Shown here: positions 35,561 through 45,213 of the stretch, piece by piece
Layout of the letters: every line of letters starts with the position of its first letter
Position numbering within the stretch: the stretch's first letter is position 1
Assembly: GCF_012932915.1 (NCBI RefSeq)
Contig: NZ_VCQU01000011.1
Coordinates: forward strand, 124,001 to 188,000
Origin: Antrihabitans stalactiti
Lineage (GTDB): Bacteria; Actinomycetota; Actinomycetes; Mycobacteriales; Mycobacteriaceae
Reading direction: 5' to 3'
DNA: 64,000 bases
Position numbers and translations under genes: made by a program
Notes under the pieces: generated by a model
What the model was told of the DNA's origin: nothing
The model's input: only the letters and a program-made list of their open reading frames with translations
Databases searched by the model: none

Positions 35561-37549
35561 ATGCCCAACAGCCCGGTCCGGTTGGCGGTCTGGCTGTTTC
35601 ACGTCTGCATTCCCGCGGTCGGACTGTGGCTGCTCGTATCGAAGCCCGAACTCGACGTTCACTACGAGCACCACCCGGTGCACTTCTGGCTGGTATTGAC
35701 GACAGCATCGATTGCTATGGCGCTGGGGGTGGTCTTGCTTCGCGCCGCGCGACGCCGTTCGGATGCTCGATTGATCCTGGTCTCGCTCGTCTTCCAGTTC
35801 AACGCGGGATTCCTCGGGCTGCATGCGCTGGCGACGCCAGGGATCATCCTGCACACGCCGAACGCAGGATTCGTCGCAGCCACACCGGTCGGCCTCGTTC
35901 TGGGCGGAATCGTCGCGCTGGCATCGGCGATCGAATACCGACCGCCCGCCGCCGCGCGGATTCTCCGTTTCGAATGGGTGATCGCCGCCCTTCCGATCGT
36001 CTTGCTCGCCATCTGGGCCGTCATGTCGCTGGCACAGATTCCTCCGCTCGATACCGCGCCGACGCCGAGCGAAGCACACGGACCGCTCGTCGCGGCCGCA
36101 TTCGTCGGGTCGACGTTCTACTTGGTCGCGGCGTTGCGGTACTTACAGCGCTATATCCGGACCCGCGGAGTTGTGCTGCTCAGCGTGCTGACGGCGTTCA
36201 TCCTCCTAGCCGAAGCACTGTTCGCCGTCGGCTTCGGTCGCAGCTGGCGAGCATCGTGGTGGGAGTGGCATCTCCTGCTCGTCGTGGCGTTCGCGCTCAT
36301 CGTGTTCAGCGCTCACTTGCAGTTCCGGCGCGAAGGGTCGGCGCTCGGGCTTTTCGACAGCATCACGTTGCGCCAGACGGTCGCGGCGTTGGAACGGGAC
36401 TATGCGCATGCACTCGAAGCGACGGTGGACGCGCTGCGGCAACGGGCCGACGGCGGTGTTGCGCCGACCGAGCCGCTCGGCGCAGTCGGCACCGAACTGG
36501 CCAAGCGGTTCGGCCTGACCGAACGCCAGCTATCGGTGTTGCAGCATGGTGCGCGCGCTCTCGGCAACGAACGCGAACAGGTCCGCAGGCTCGGCGCATT
36601 GGTCGCGGTCGGCGAGCGGTCGAGCGTGATCCGCGGCGAAGCCGAGTTGCTGGCGGAAGTCCTCGAGTTGGCGTCGGGCGCTTTCGACGACGACCGATTG
36701 CGACTCGGCCTGATTCGCGACGGGCACCTGACCTTCGACGACGGCCGCGGCCCCGATGCCACCGCTCTGTCTTTGCCGCTGACTGTGAAAGGCACTCCGG
36801 CCGGGGTGTTGGAGGTGCACCGCGACGGCACGTTCGACGACACCGACCTTGCGCTGTTGCGCTCGTTCGCCAGCCAGATCTCCGTCGCTTTGGAAAACGC
36901 TCGGCTCTACCAGCAACTCGACGGACTGTTTCGGTCCTACATGTCCCCCGCTGTCGCGACCGCGTTGATCGCCGACCCGGCCGGCGCCGGCCTGGGGGGC
37001 GAAATAGCCGAAGTCACCGTGCTTTTCGCCGATCTTCGCGGCTTCACGATGTTCTCGGAGCAATCGACGCCGGACCGTGTTGTCGACATGCTCAACACCT
37101 ACTACGGCGCGATCGTGCCCGTGATTCTCGAGTCGGGCGGCACGGTCGTGCAATTCGTCGGCGATGCCGTCATGGCAATCTTCAACGCCCCTACCCGCCA
37201 GCCCGATCATGCACTCCGCGCAGCCACAGCCGGCCTCGGAATTCACACCGCGATCGCCAACGTTGCCACCGGGCACGCGGACTGGCCTCGTTTTCGGGTC
37301 GGGGTGAATACGGGTCCGGCGCTGGTCGGCAATGTCGGCGCAGCTGCGATGCGCAACTTCACCGCGATCGGCGACACGACGAACCTCGCCGCACGCTTGG
37401 AAAGCATGGCCGAACCGGGCACCGTCGTGATCGGTCCCCTGACTCGGCAGCAACTCGGCGACCGCGCGGTGGTGCACAGCCGTGGCGAACTACAGGTCAA
37501 GGGTCGGCGCGAACCGGTCGAGTGTTTCGTGTTGGAAGGACTGGCATGA
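35561..37549 (+). CDS. Membrane class III adenylate/guanylate cyclase with GAF-like domain
   Basis: This is a 662-residue protein. An N-terminal membrane region has six to seven helices (about 5-250). A GAF-like domain follows (about 340-460), then a class III cyclase domain (about 465-655). Metal-binding Asp residues are in LFADLRGFT and QFVGDAVMAIF; the transition-state segment is FTAIGDTTNLAARLE. The position usually occupied by the purine-specifying Lys reads Gln (VVQFVGD). GAAAGG lies 10 bp before ATG 35561; ATG 35540 is an alternative. It overlaps the crp-like gene by 4 bp, so signal producer and receptor are coupled. Confidence 0.88.
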   Translation: MPNSPVRLAVWLFHVCIPAVGLWLLVSKPELDVHYEHHPVHFWLVLTTASIAMALGVVLLRAARRRSDARLILVSLVFQFNAGFLGLHALATPGIILHTPNAGFVAATPVGLVLGGIVALASAIEYRPPAAARILRFEWVIAALPIVLLAIWAVMSLAQIPPLDTAPTPSEAHGPLVAAAFVGSTFYLVAALRYLQRYIRTRGVVLLSVLTAFILLAEALFAVGFGRSWRASWWEWHLLLVVAFALIVFSAHLQFRREGSALGLFDSITLRQTVAALERDYAHALEATVDALRQRADGGVAPTEPLGAVGTELAKRFGLTERQLSVLQHGARALGNEREQVRRLGALVAVGERSSVIRGEAELLAEVLELASGAFDDDRLRLGLIRDGHLTFDDGRGPDATALSLPLTVKGTPAGVLEVHRDGTFDDTDLALLRSFASQISVALENARLYQQLDGLFRSYMSPAVATALIADPAGAGLGGEIAEVTVLFADLRGFTMFSEQSTPDRVVDMLNTYYGAIVPVILESGGTVVQFVGDAVMAIFNAPTRQPDHALRAATAGLGIHTAIANVATGHADWPRFRVGVNTGPALVGNVGAAAMRNFTAIGDTTNLAARLESMAEPGTVVIGPLTRQQLGDRAVVHSRGELQVKGRREPVECFVLEGLA

Positions 37550-38202
37550 CGGACTTCGAACTGCTCAGCGGACTCGATCCCGAGGAGCGCAGGCAACTGC
37601 TCTCGACCTGCACGCCACGACGGTTCCGCCGTCGAGACATCTTGTGCCACGAAGGCGATCCCGGCGACTGCCTGCATCTGATCCGGTCCGGTCGGCAGAT
37701 CGTTCGGGTCACCACACCGCTCGGGCACACTGCTACGCTCTCGCTGATGGGGCCCGGAGATTCGTGGGGCGAGCAGGCGCTACTGAGCCCAGATGCCCGC
37801 CGCACCGCGACCGTCGTAGCGATCGAAGATTCCGAGACTCTCACCTTGAGTCGCGAACAGCTTGCAAGGTTACGACGCGAGCACCCCCACATCGACCGGA
37901 TCATCACGGCAAAGCTGGCTGCCCAGGTCCGTCGGCTGTCGGCGATGGTGTTGGAGGCGCTGTATCTGCCGGTCGATGAGCGGGTTGTTCGTCGGCTCGC
38001 CCACCTCGCTCGCGCCTACGGCGGTCCGAACGCGATCGCCGATATCAAGCTGACGCAGGACGATCTCGCGTCGATGGCCGGGACCACGCGAGCGACCGCA
38101 AACAAGGTCCTGCGCGAGCTGGAGGACAAGGGAGTTCTGACGCTGGGACGAGGGACGATCACGGTAACCGACCGCGCGACGCTAGAGCGCGCGGCGCGGT
38201 AG
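37546..38202 (+). CDS. Crp/Fnr family transcriptional regulator
   Basis: This is a 218-residue regulator. A cyclic-nucleotide-binding beta-roll (about 5-115) has the phosphate-cassette-like segment WGEQALLSPDARRTATV, retaining the Glu and Arg that contact cyclic nucleotide. It is followed by the C-helix and a winged HTH (about 145-215; LTQDDLASMAGTTRATANKVL). It is translationally coupled to the upstream cyclase, so it most probably responds to that enzyme's product. Target sites were not identified in the window. Confidence 0.9.
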   Translation: MTDFELLSGLDPEERRQLLSTCTPRRFRRRDILCHEGDPGDCLHLIRSGRQIVRVTTPLGHTATLSLMGPGDSWGEQALLSPDARRTATVVAIEDSETLTLSREQLARLRREHPHIDRIITAKLAAQVRRLSAMVLEALYLPVDERVVRRLAHLARAYGGPNAIADIKLTQDDLASMAGTTRATANKVLRELEDKGVLTLGRGTITVTDRATLERAAR

Positions 38203-38252
38203 CGGATAGGATTGCGCGGATTCTGTTGAGTTCACGCGACACGAAGGGACCC

Positions 38253-38879
38253 ATGACCGACCCACATCGGCCGGGCAGCAACGGGGAGCACGAGCTGCAG
38301 AGCAAATACGGCACAGAAGACCGCGCCCACCGGTTCTACGAGGATCAGGTCCTCGACCGCCTCAACGACACGATGATCGAGTTCATCAGAAAACAGGACA
38401 TGGCGTTCATCGCGACGTCCGACGCCAACGGCGAATGCGACTCGAGCTTCCGCGCAGGCACCCCCGGCTTTCTGAACGTCATCGACGAGAACACGATCGC
38501 CTACCCCGAATATCGCGGCAACGGTGTGCTGGCCAGCCTGGGCAATATCTCGGAGAACCCGCACGTCGGCATTCTGTTGATCGACTTCGTGCACGACCTC
38601 ATCGGTCTGCACATCAATGGCCGCGCACGGATCGTCGAGGACGACGTGCTCCGATCGATGGTCGGACGGCTACACACCGAGCGAATCCGCGGTCGCACAC
38701 CGGAACGCTGGGTCGTCGTCGACGTCGAAGAGGCCTACATCCACTGCCGCAAGCACATCCCCCGCATGGTCCCCGCACCTCGCCACCGAGCCTGGGGAAC
38801 CGACAACGTCGTCACCAAGGGTGGCGACTTCTTCAACGCTAAAGCCGAGCAGCTGGCCATCCAGCTCAATGGATTCTGA
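38253..38879 (+). CDS. Pyridoxamine 5'-phosphate oxidase family protein
   Basis: This is a 208-residue split-barrel flavin-binding-type protein. It has a helical N-terminus and a barrel with MAFIATSDANGECDSSFRAG, YPEYRGNGVLASLGNISENPHVGILLIDF and RARIVEDD, typical of the PPOX/HugZ-like family. The flavin or heme ligand and substrate are unknown; it is not a true PdxH. ACGAAGGGA precedes ATG 38253. The 3' end overlaps the convergent GtrA gene by 14 bp. Confidence 0.84.
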   Translation: MTDPHRPGSNGEHELQSKYGTEDRAHRFYEDQVLDRLNDTMIEFIRKQDMAFIATSDANGECDSSFRAGTPGFLNVIDENTIAYPEYRGNGVLASLGNISENPHVGILLIDFVHDLIGLHINGRARIVEDDVLRSMVGRLHTERIRGRTPERWVVVDVEEAYIHCRKHIPRMVPAPRHRAWGTDNVVTKGGDFFNAKAEQLAIQLNGF

Positions 38880-39324
38880 AGATCACCGCACGCTGAACCA
38901 CGAAGTTGATGACCGTCGCAGTGCCTTGCGCAACGACGAATGCCAGCGGCGTACGCCACCACTCGTCCGGTAATGCGAGGCTCATCGCGCGGTTGATACC
39001 GACCTGCACGGCGAATGTGACCGCATAGAGCACGACCACCGCAATGAACCGCGCCCGGCTGGGTGCGGCTTGAAAGGTCCAGCGGCGGTTGATCAGGTAC
39101 GCCGTCGTGGTGCCCGCGATGAACGAGAGCGACTTGGCGACCTCACGCTGCAGACCGAGCGCCAGCCCGAGGATGTACAGGCTGTAATCGACGACTGCGG
39201 ACAACCCGCCGGTGAGCGTGAATCGGACGATCTGGGTCTTGAGATCGACGTCGGTTCCGCCAGGCTCGTCGACGATCGGCAGTTCGACCGGCAACGGGAG
39301 GTGTGGATCGTGATGCTCTTGCAC
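38866..39324 (-). CDS. GtrA family protein of the decaprenyl-arabinose locus (Rv3789-like)
   Basis: This 152-residue protein has four hydrophobic helices and GtrA-family sequence ([36 protein letters not shown]). It has the same position relative to dprE1 as Rv3789, but on the opposite strand. Rv3789 has been proposed as a decaprenyl-phosphoryl-arabinose flippase or as an AftA-recruiting anchor. A charged 30-residue N-terminal tail precedes the first helix. The gene is divergent from dprE1 with 36 bp between starts. Confidence 0.9.
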   Translation of the reverse strand: MQEHHDPHLPLPVELPIVDEPGGTDVDLKTQIVRFTLTGGLSAVVDYSLYILGLALGLQREVAKSLSFIAGTTTAYLINRRWTFQAAPSRARFIAVVVLYAVTFAVQVGINRAMSLALPDEWWRTPLAFVVAQGTATVINFVVQRAVIFRIH

Positions 39325-39360
39325 GCGTTGCAGGATATGCCTCCGGTAGCCTCTACTCCG

Positions 39361-40758
39361 ATGTCAACGTTACCGACGCAATCCCGCGTGTTGTCCGGCT
39401 GGGGCCGAACCGCCCCCTCGACAGCGCAAGTGCTCTCGACCCCGGATATCGACGTGATCGCCCAGGCGGTCGGCCAGGTCGCCGAGCAAGACAGTTCCAA
39501 ACCCGCCCATCTGCGACGCGGCGTCATCGCGCGCGGGCTCGGCCGTTCCTACGGCGACAACGCCCAGAACGGCGGCGGCTTGGTCGTCGACATGACTCCG
39601 CTCGGGCGGATCCACAAGATGGATTCGGATACGCGTCTGGTCGACGTCGACGCAGGCGTCACCCTCGATCAGCTGATGCGTGCAGCTTTGCCGTTCGGCC
39701 TGTGGGTACCTGTGCTGCCCGGAACCAGACAAGTAACCGTCGGCGGCGCCATCGCGTGCGATATCCACGGCAAGAACCACCACAGCGCGGGCAGCTTCGG
39801 TAACCACGTGCGCTCGCTGGAGCTGCTCACCGCAGACGGCAAGGTCCGGCACCTGACGCCGAAGGGTCCGACGTCGAAGCTGTTCTGGGCGACGGTCGGC
39901 GGCAACGGTTTAACCGGCATCATCCTGCGCGCGGTCATCGAGATGACGCCGACCGAGACTGCATATTTCATCGCAGACGGTGATGTGACTGCGTCTCTCG
40001 ACGAGACGATCGCAATCCACAGCGACGGGTCGGAAGAGAACTACACCTACAGCTCGGGTTGGTTCGACGCGATCAGCGCACCGCCGAAACTCGGTCGGGC
40101 GGCGATTTCTCGCGGTTCACTCGCCACACTCGATCAGCTGCCTGCGAAGTTGCAGAAGGATCCGCTGCGCTTCACCGCAAAGCCGCTGTTCACGTTCCCC
40201 GACATCTTCCCGAACGGCTTGTTGAACAAGGCGAGCTTCACCCTCGCGACCGAGGTTTGGTACCGCAAGTCGAAGAGTTACCGGAACCAGCCGCAGAGCC
40301 TGACGGCGTTCTATCACCCGCTCGACATGATGAGCGAATGGAACCGGGCCTACGGCTCCAATGGGTTTCTGCAGTACCAGTTCGTCGTTCCACCGGAAGC
40401 GGTCGACGAGTTCAAACGGATCATCGTCGACATTCAGGCGAGCGGGCATTACTCGTTCCTCAACGTCTTCAAGCTGTTCGGTCCGGGTAACCAGGCGCCC
40501 CTGAGCTTCCCGATTCCCGGCTGGAACATCTGCGTCGACTTCCCGATCAAGCCCGGGCTCAACGAGCTGGTCACCGAACTCGACGCCCGCGTGCTGAAAT
40601 TCGGTGGTCGCCTCTACACGGCCAAAGATTCGCGGACGACCGCCGAGACGTTCCATGCGATGTACCCGCGGATCGACGAGTGGATCAAGGTCCGCCGAAG
40701 TGTCGATCCCACAGGCGTTTTCATGTCCGATATGGCAAGAAGGTTGGAACTGCAGTGA
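39361..40758 (+). CDS. dprE1: Decaprenyl-phosphoryl-ribose 2'-oxidase DprE1
   Basis: This is the 465-residue FAD-dependent oxidase subunit of DPR epimerase, which makes the sole arabinose donor for the cell wall. An N-terminal FAD-binding domain shows [16 protein letters not shown] and [22 protein letters not shown] substrate domain follows with the conserved [10 protein letters not shown] segment. The Cys in that segment (codon 391, at 40531) corresponds to M. tuberculosis Cys387, the covalent target of benzothiazinones. ATG 39361 gives the family start. dprE2 follows after 13 bp and aftA 3 bp after that, forming the core operon. Confidence 0.97.
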   Translation: MSTLPTQSRVLSGWGRTAPSTAQVLSTPDIDVIAQAVGQVAEQDSSKPAHLRRGVIARGLGRSYGDNAQNGGGLVVDMTPLGRIHKMDSDTRLVDVDAGVTLDQLMRAALPFGLWVPVLPGTRQVTVGGAIACDIHGKNHHSAGSFGNHVRSLELLTADGKVRHLTPKGPTSKLFWATVGGNGLTGIILRAVIEMTPTETAYFIADGDVTASLDETIAIHSDGSEENYTYSSGWFDAISAPPKLGRAAISRGSLATLDQLPAKLQKDPLRFTAKPLFTFPDIFPNGLLNKASFTLATEVWYRKSKSYRNQPQSLTAFYHPLDMMSEWNRAYGSNGFLQYQFVVPPEAVDEFKRIIVDIQASGHYSFLNVFKLFGPGNQAPLSFPIPGWNICVDFPIKPGLNELVTELDARVLKFGGRLYTAKDSRTTAETFHAMYPRIDEWIKVRRSVDPTGVFMSDMARRLELQ

Positions 40759-40771
40759 TCGGAACGAGAAA

Positions 40772-41533
40772 TTGATTAATGCCGTGGGCAATCCCCAAGC
40801 GATTCTGCTCCTGGGCGGGACGTCCGAGATCGGACTCGCGATCGTCGAGGAGTATTTGAAGAAGGGTCCGGCACGAGTCGTCCTTGCTGCGCTCCCCAAC
40901 GACCCGCTTCGTGATGGCGCGGTCGCCCAGGTCAAGAACGCTGGAGCAAGCGCAGTCGAGCTCATCGACTTCGACGCGGTCGATACCGACAGTCACCCCG
41001 CCGTCATCGAGGCAGCGTGGGGTGGCGGCGATATCGACGTCGCAATCGTCGCGTTCGGCTTGGACGGCGACCCCGAAGAGCTCTGGCAGAACCAACGCAA
41101 GGCCGTGCTGATCGCGAAGGTCAACTACACGGCAGCTGTTTCGGTCGGCGTCCTCCTCGGCGAGAAGATGCGTGAGCAGGGCTTCGGCCGCATCATCGCG
41201 ATGTCGACCGTGGCAGGCGAGCGGGTCCGTCGGACGAACTTCGTCTACGGCTCCACCAAAGCCGGGCTCGACGGCTTCTACCTCGGTCTCGGCGAGGCAC
41301 TTCGCGAGTTCGGGGTCCGGGTGCTGGTGATCCGCCCCGGCATGGTCCGCACCAAGTTCAGCGCTCACGTCAAGGAAGCCCCGCTGACCGTCGACAAGGA
41401 ATTCGTCGCCGAGTTGGCGGTCCGCTCGTCGGACAAGGGCAAAGATCTCGTGTGGGCGCCGGGCCAGATGCGGTACGTCATGTCGGTGCTGCGGCACGTC
41501 CCGCGCCCGATCTTCCGCAAACTGCCGATCTAA
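40772..41533 (+). CDS. dprE2: Decaprenyl-phosphoryl-2-keto-ribose reductase DprE2
   Basis: This is the 253-residue SDR partner of DprE1 that completes the DPR-to-DPA epimerisation using NADH. It shows [13 protein letters not shown] (cofactor), [11 protein letters not shown] and the catalytic YGSTK. TTG 40772 was chosen because it reproduces the family N-terminus (x-I-N-A-V-G-N-P-Q) and length; GTG 40784 is the alternative. The gene sits between dprE1 and aftA with very short gaps, so it is cotranscribed. Confidence 0.96.
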   Translation: MINAVGNPQAILLLGGTSEIGLAIVEEYLKKGPARVVLAALPNDPLRDGAVAQVKNAGASAVELIDFDAVDTDSHPAVIEAAWGGGDIDVAIVAFGLDGDPEELWQNQRKAVLIAKVNYTAAVSVGVLLGEKMREQGFGRIIAMSTVAGERVRRTNFVYGSTKAGLDGFYLGLGEALREFGVRVLVIRPGMVRTKFSAHVKEAPLTVDKEFVAELAVRSSDKGKDLVWAPGQMRYVMSVLRHVPRPIFRKLPI

Positions 41534-41536
41534 CCC

Positions 41537-43420
41537 TTGAAGGTCGTTGCGCGGCAGGCGCTCTCGACGCTTGCCGAGATGGCGCTCGCCGCGCTGGTCG
41601 CTATCGTCGTCGCTGCCGTCGGCCTGTTCGCCTTCGCGCAAGTGCAGTGGCCGGCTTTCAACGCCTCGAACGTCACGCGAGCACTGACGACGTTGGGGCA
41701 GGTGGCATCGATTGCGGTGCTCGGCGTTTCGGTATATCTGGTCCGTGCGCGGCGCTGGCCGCTGGTCGCGAAATTGCTGTCGTGGGCTGGCCTGTCCGCG
41801 TTCGTCACGGTCACGCTCGGAATGCCCCTGGCTGCGACGAAGCTCTATCTGTTCGGCATCTCGGTCGACCAGGAATTTCGCACCGAGTACCTCACGCGGC
41901 TGACGGATTCGCCTGCGCTGCACGACATGACCTACGCCGACATTCCGCCGTTCTATCCGGCCGGATGGTTCTGGATCGGCGGCCGGACAGCGAACCTGCT
42001 CGGCATGGACGGCTGGGAAGTGTTCAAGCCGTATGCGATCGGGTCGCTCGCGGTCGCTGCTGTGGTGGCGCTCGTGCTGTGGAACAAGCTGATTCGCAGC
42101 GACTGGGCGATCGTCACCGCCCTCGCCACAGTCGCGGTCATTTTGGCGGTCGGTTCGCCAGAGCCATACGGCGCGGTCATCGCGATCCTGATTCCACCGG
42201 CGCTGATTCTCGCGTGGGGCGGACTGCACCGGCCGTCGCGCGTCGGCGGCTGGGGCGCGGTCGTCGGCACCGGAATCTTCCTCGGCATCGCGGCGACCTT
42301 CTACACCCTCTATCTCGGGTTGGCCGCGTTTGCCGTGGTGCTGATGGCGCTGCTCGCCGCAGTGCTGGCCGTGCGCAGCGCGGGCTGGCGCGCGGCAATT
42401 CCGATCGCGGTCCGGCTGGCCGTTGCCGGAGCTATCGCGATCGTTATGGCGCTGGTCGTGTGGCTGCCGTTCGTCCTGGATCTACGTCACGGCCGACCCG
42501 CTAACTCGGGTACGGCTTTCCACTACCTTCCCGACACTGGCGCCCAGCTGGCGCTGCCGATGCTGCACTTCTCCCTACTCGGCGGACTGTGCATGATCGG
42601 CACGATTTGGTTGGCCATCCGCGCCTCCAGCTCTCGGCGCGCGCAGGCACTCGGCGTCGGTGTCGTCGCGATCTACCTGTGGTCGCTGGCATCGATGGCG
42701 TCCACCGCGGTTGGGTCCACCTTGCTCTCGTTCCGGCTCGAGCCGATTCTGCTTGCGCTGCTCGCTGCCGCCGGCGTTTTCGGTTTCGTCGAAGGTGCGC
42801 GGGCGATGTGGCAGGTGATGGGCGAGCCGACGCGCTTCAAGTGCGCGGTGATTGCGGTGGGCGTCGCCGGTGCAATCGCCTTCTCGCAAGACATCCCGCA
42901 TGTGCTCGCGCCCGAGATCACCACGGCCTACACCGACACCGACGGCGATGGGGTACGCGCCGACAAACGACCGCCGTCCGCCGTCTCGTACTACGCGGAG
43001 ATAGACAAGTCCCTCGCCGACCGCATCCACCGGCCCCGGGCCGACACGGTCGTGCTGACGGCTGACACGACCTTCCTGAGTTACTACCCGTACCTCGGGT
43101 TCCAGGCGTTGACGTCGCACTATGCGAATCCGCTCGCCGACTTCAACGGTCGAGCTGCGGCGATCAAAGCCTGGAGCGAGTTGAAGACGCCCGACGAGCT
43201 GGTCAAGGCGCTCGACGCCAGTAAATGGCGCGCACCCGATGCCTTCCTCTTCCGCCAGAGCGGCGACACCTACACCCTGCGATTGGCCGAGGACGTCTAT
43301 CCGAACGACCCCAACGTGCGTCGCTACACCGTCACGTTCCCGAAATCGCTGTTCGACGACCCCCGCTTCACGGTCAGCCAGATCGGACCGTTCGCCCTGG
43401 TCACCCGCAACCCCTCGTGA
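41537..43420 (+). CDS. aftA: Galactan arabinofuranosyltransferase AftA
   Basis: This 627-residue GT-C membrane enzyme adds the first arabinofuranose from decaprenyl-phospho-arabinose onto galactan. About eleven hydrophobic segments are followed by a soluble extracytoplasmic C-terminal domain (about 440-627). The family segment DMTYADIPPFYPAGWFWIGG lies in an external loop. The start is TTG 41537, 3 bp after dprE2. The stop TGA (43418-43420) lies inside palindrome 43417-43456. In M. tuberculosis embC follows directly; here 10 kb of other genes intervene. Confidence 0.95.
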   Translation: MKVVARQALSTLAEMALAALVAIVVAAVGLFAFAQVQWPAFNASNVTRALTTLGQVASIAVLGVSVYLVRARRWPLVAKLLSWAGLSAFVTVTLGMPLAATKLYLFGISVDQEFRTEYLTRLTDSPALHDMTYADIPPFYPAGWFWIGGRTANLLGMDGWEVFKPYAIGSLAVAAVVALVLWNKLIRSDWAIVTALATVAVILAVGSPEPYGAVIAILIPPALILAWGGLHRPSRVGGWGAVVGTGIFLGIAATFYTLYLGLAAFAVVLMALLAAVLAVRSAGWRAAIPIAVRLAVAGAIAIVMALVVWLPFVLDLRHGRPANSGTAFHYLPDTGAQLALPMLHFSLLGGLCMIGTIWLAIRASSSRRAQALGVGVVAIYLWSLASMASTAVGSTLLSFRLEPILLALLAAAGVFGFVEGARAMWQVMGEPTRFKCAVIAVGVAGAIAFSQDIPHVLAPEITTAYTDTDGDGVRADKRPPSAVSYYAEIDKSLADRIHRPRADTVVLTADTTFLSYYPYLGFQALTSHYANPLADFNGRAAAIKAWSELKTPDELVKALDASKWRAPDAFLFRQSGDTYTLRLAEDVYPNDPNVRRYTVTFPKSLFDDPRFTVSQIGPFALVTRNPS

Positions 43421-43456
43421 GTCTTTTTGGAGTCTATGGACTCCAAAAAGACTCAC
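43417..43456. terminator. 40-bp perfect palindrome after aftA (family 1, copy 3)
   Basis: Perfect 18-bp arms GTGAGTCTTTTTGGAGTC and complement surround the loop TATG. The aftA stop codon is the TGA in the left arm, and the convergent P450 gene ends 7 bp beyond the right arm. A bidirectional 3'-end role is likely. Confidence 0.78.
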
Positions 43457-43462
43457 AACCGG

Positions 43463-44767
43463 TCAGGCACTTTCCCGTTCGGTGGCACGGTCGCGGGCTC
43501 GGCCGAGCGAGGTGGGAAGGCTTTCGAAGCCCTGCAGCACGGTGAGCTCACGCCGATGCGGTGTTCCCTCGATCTGCAGATCCGGGAACCGGTCGAACAG
43601 AGACCGCAGGCCGACGATGCCCTCGGTGCGGGCCAGGTGCGCGCCCAGGCACGCGTGAATGCCTGTGCTGAACGACAAATGCTCCTTGGCGTTGGACCGC
43701 GTGACGTCGAACCTCGCAGGATCGGCGAACACCGCTGGGTCCCGGTTCGCGCCGCTGAGCAGCAGCACCGTGTTGGCTCCCTTCGGGAACCTCTGCCCGC
43801 ATACCTCGACGTCTTCCAACGCTACGCGCGCAGTCATCGACACCGGACTGTCGTAACGGAGAATCTCCTCGATCGCGTTGGGCCACAACTCGGGACGTTC
43901 GCGGAGCAACTGCAGCTGGTTTGGATGGTTTCTCAGCAACACCGCACCGTTGCCGATCAGATTTACTGTCGTCTCGAAACCGGCACCGACCAGGATGCCC
44001 GCGTTGGCAATAAGTTCGCGTCGATCGAAGCCACTGTTGAGTGTCAGGTCGGCGAGAATGGTGTCGTCCCCGTCGTCAGCTCCTCCCACGACTCGCTCGT
44101 CGATCGATTCGTTGACCTCACGCATCGTCTCGATTGCATCCCGATACACGTGCCACGGCAGGCCGACATCGAGCAGGGGGGCTCCCGCGTTGCCCCAACC
44201 GAGGAGATTCGGACGCATCTCTTCGGGCACGCCGAGCATCTCGGCAATCACGGCGACGGGGAGGCGGGCCGCGAAGTCAGCGATCAGTTCGACGTTGCGC
44301 GTGTTCGCCAAGGTGTCGAGCAGCGCTTCTGTCGTGTGCGCAATGGTGTCTTCGAGTTTCGCGACCGCCCGTGGGGTGAACGTGCGGGCTACAGCTTTGC
44401 GATAGCGCGTGTGATCCGGCTGATTCGTCATCAGCATGGACGGCGGCTCGACTGGGCTGACCACATCCAGTTCGGTCTTCGCGATCACCCACTTCATCGC
44501 TTTCGGCAGGTCCATCGCCGCCGGCGAAACTACGCCGAACCTATTGTCCCGCAATATTGTTCGAGTCAATTCGTGATCTGCGGTGACACCGACGAAAGGA
44601 GTGTGAATCAACCGGCCTTGCGCACGGACCTGCTCGACCAGCGCGTTTCTGTCCGCATCACCGTTCATGATTCGAGGGAACGGCGCACCCCGCAGCGCCG
44701 CGACCTTCATGAACGTACGCGGGCCCGCATGCAGTGCCGCCCATCGTGCCCAGATTCGTAAACTCAT
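43463..44767 (-). CDS. Cytochrome P450
   Basis: This is a 434-residue soluble bacterial P450. The I-helix motif is AGFETT, the ExxR motif lies in EEILRYD, and the heme-binding loop is FSTGIHACLGAHLAR, with proximal Cys near residue 373. All key motifs are intact. No ferredoxin or reductase gene is adjacent, so redox partners come from elsewhere. The start ATG 44767 was chosen; ATG 44797 is an alternative. It is the first gene of the block inserted between aftA and embC. The substrate is unknown. Confidence 0.92.
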   Translation of the reverse strand: MSLRIWARWAALHAGPRTFMKVAALRGAPFPRIMNGDADRNALVEQVRAQGRLIHTPFVGVTADHELTRTILRDNRFGVVSPAAMDLPKAMKWVIAKTELDVVSPVEPPSMLMTNQPDHTRYRKAVARTFTPRAVAKLEDTIAHTTEALLDTLANTRNVELIADFAARLPVAVIAEMLGVPEEMRPNLLGWGNAGAPLLDVGLPWHVYRDAIETMREVNESIDERVVGGADDGDDTILADLTLNSGFDRRELIANAGILVGAGFETTVNLIGNGAVLLRNHPNQLQLLRERPELWPNAIEEILRYDSPVSMTARVALEDVEVCGQRFPKGANTVLLLSGANRDPAVFADPARFDVTRSNAKEHLSFSTGIHACLGAHLARTEGIVGLRSLFDRFPDLQIEGTPHRRELTVLQGFESLPTSLGRARDRATERESA

Positions 44768-44875
44768 CCCGTCTCCCCTCGCCGGTGTAGTCCGCATCGA
44801 CGCTAACCCCTTGTGACCGGCAGCACATCGGACCCGAGTACCAGCGCCATCTCCTACCACGGGCGGAGGATCACC

Positions 44876-44915
44876 GTGCGCGCGTTTCACCCCTCCAGGG
44901 GTGAAATGCGCGCAC
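44876..44915. terminator. 40-bp palindrome after whiB (family 2, copy 2)
   Basis: The 18-bp arms GTGCGCGCGTTTCACCCC and near-complement (one mismatch) enclose TCCA. The inner ten bases match the palindrome after glfT1 at 4089-4142. It begins 3 bp after the whiB stop on the minus strand and precedes the P450 gene, which starts 109 bp further along that strand. Confidence 0.72.
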
Positions 44916-44918
44916 AGT

Positions 44919-45161
44919 TCATCGGCCGCGGTCGAGGTTCTCGCCACCCCACACGCCGGACTGCCCGGTCGCGCGGGCGAATTCGCCGCAGCGCTTGCGA
45001 ATCGGACAGGTCCCGCAGACCGCGCGCGCATGGGCTAAGTCCTGCGACGGGAACGGGAACCACGCCTCAGGGTTGGGGTCGTCGCGGCACGCCGCGAGCT
45101 GCCAATCGGGTGCTAGCGAGAACGGCAGCAGGTCGGCCAGGGTGAAAAGCAGATCGGTCAT
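44919..45161 (-). CDS. WhiB family iron-sulfur transcription factor
   Basis: This is an 80-residue WhiB protein. Four Cys ligands appear as ACRDD, then CGTCPIRKRC, with spacing C-x23-C-x2-C-x5-C. The GVWGG beta-turn and a short basic C-terminus (NLDRGR) complete the family pattern. WhiB proteins bind a 4Fe-4S cluster and usually the housekeeping sigma factor. The gap between the first two Cys is shorter than the 27-29 common in WhiB1-WhiB4. ATG 45161 follows AGGGGGACACCG. It probably does not share a transcript with the P450 because a palindrome separates them. Confidence 0.92.
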   Translation of the reverse strand: MTDLLFTLADLLPFSLAPDWQLAACRDDPNPEAWFPFPSQDLAHARAVCGTCPIRKRCGEFARATGQSGVWGGENLDRGR

Positions 45162-45213
45162 CGGTGTCCCCCTCTCCGGAGACCGGTGAAACCGGTCCCG
45201 AAGTCGGGACCGG

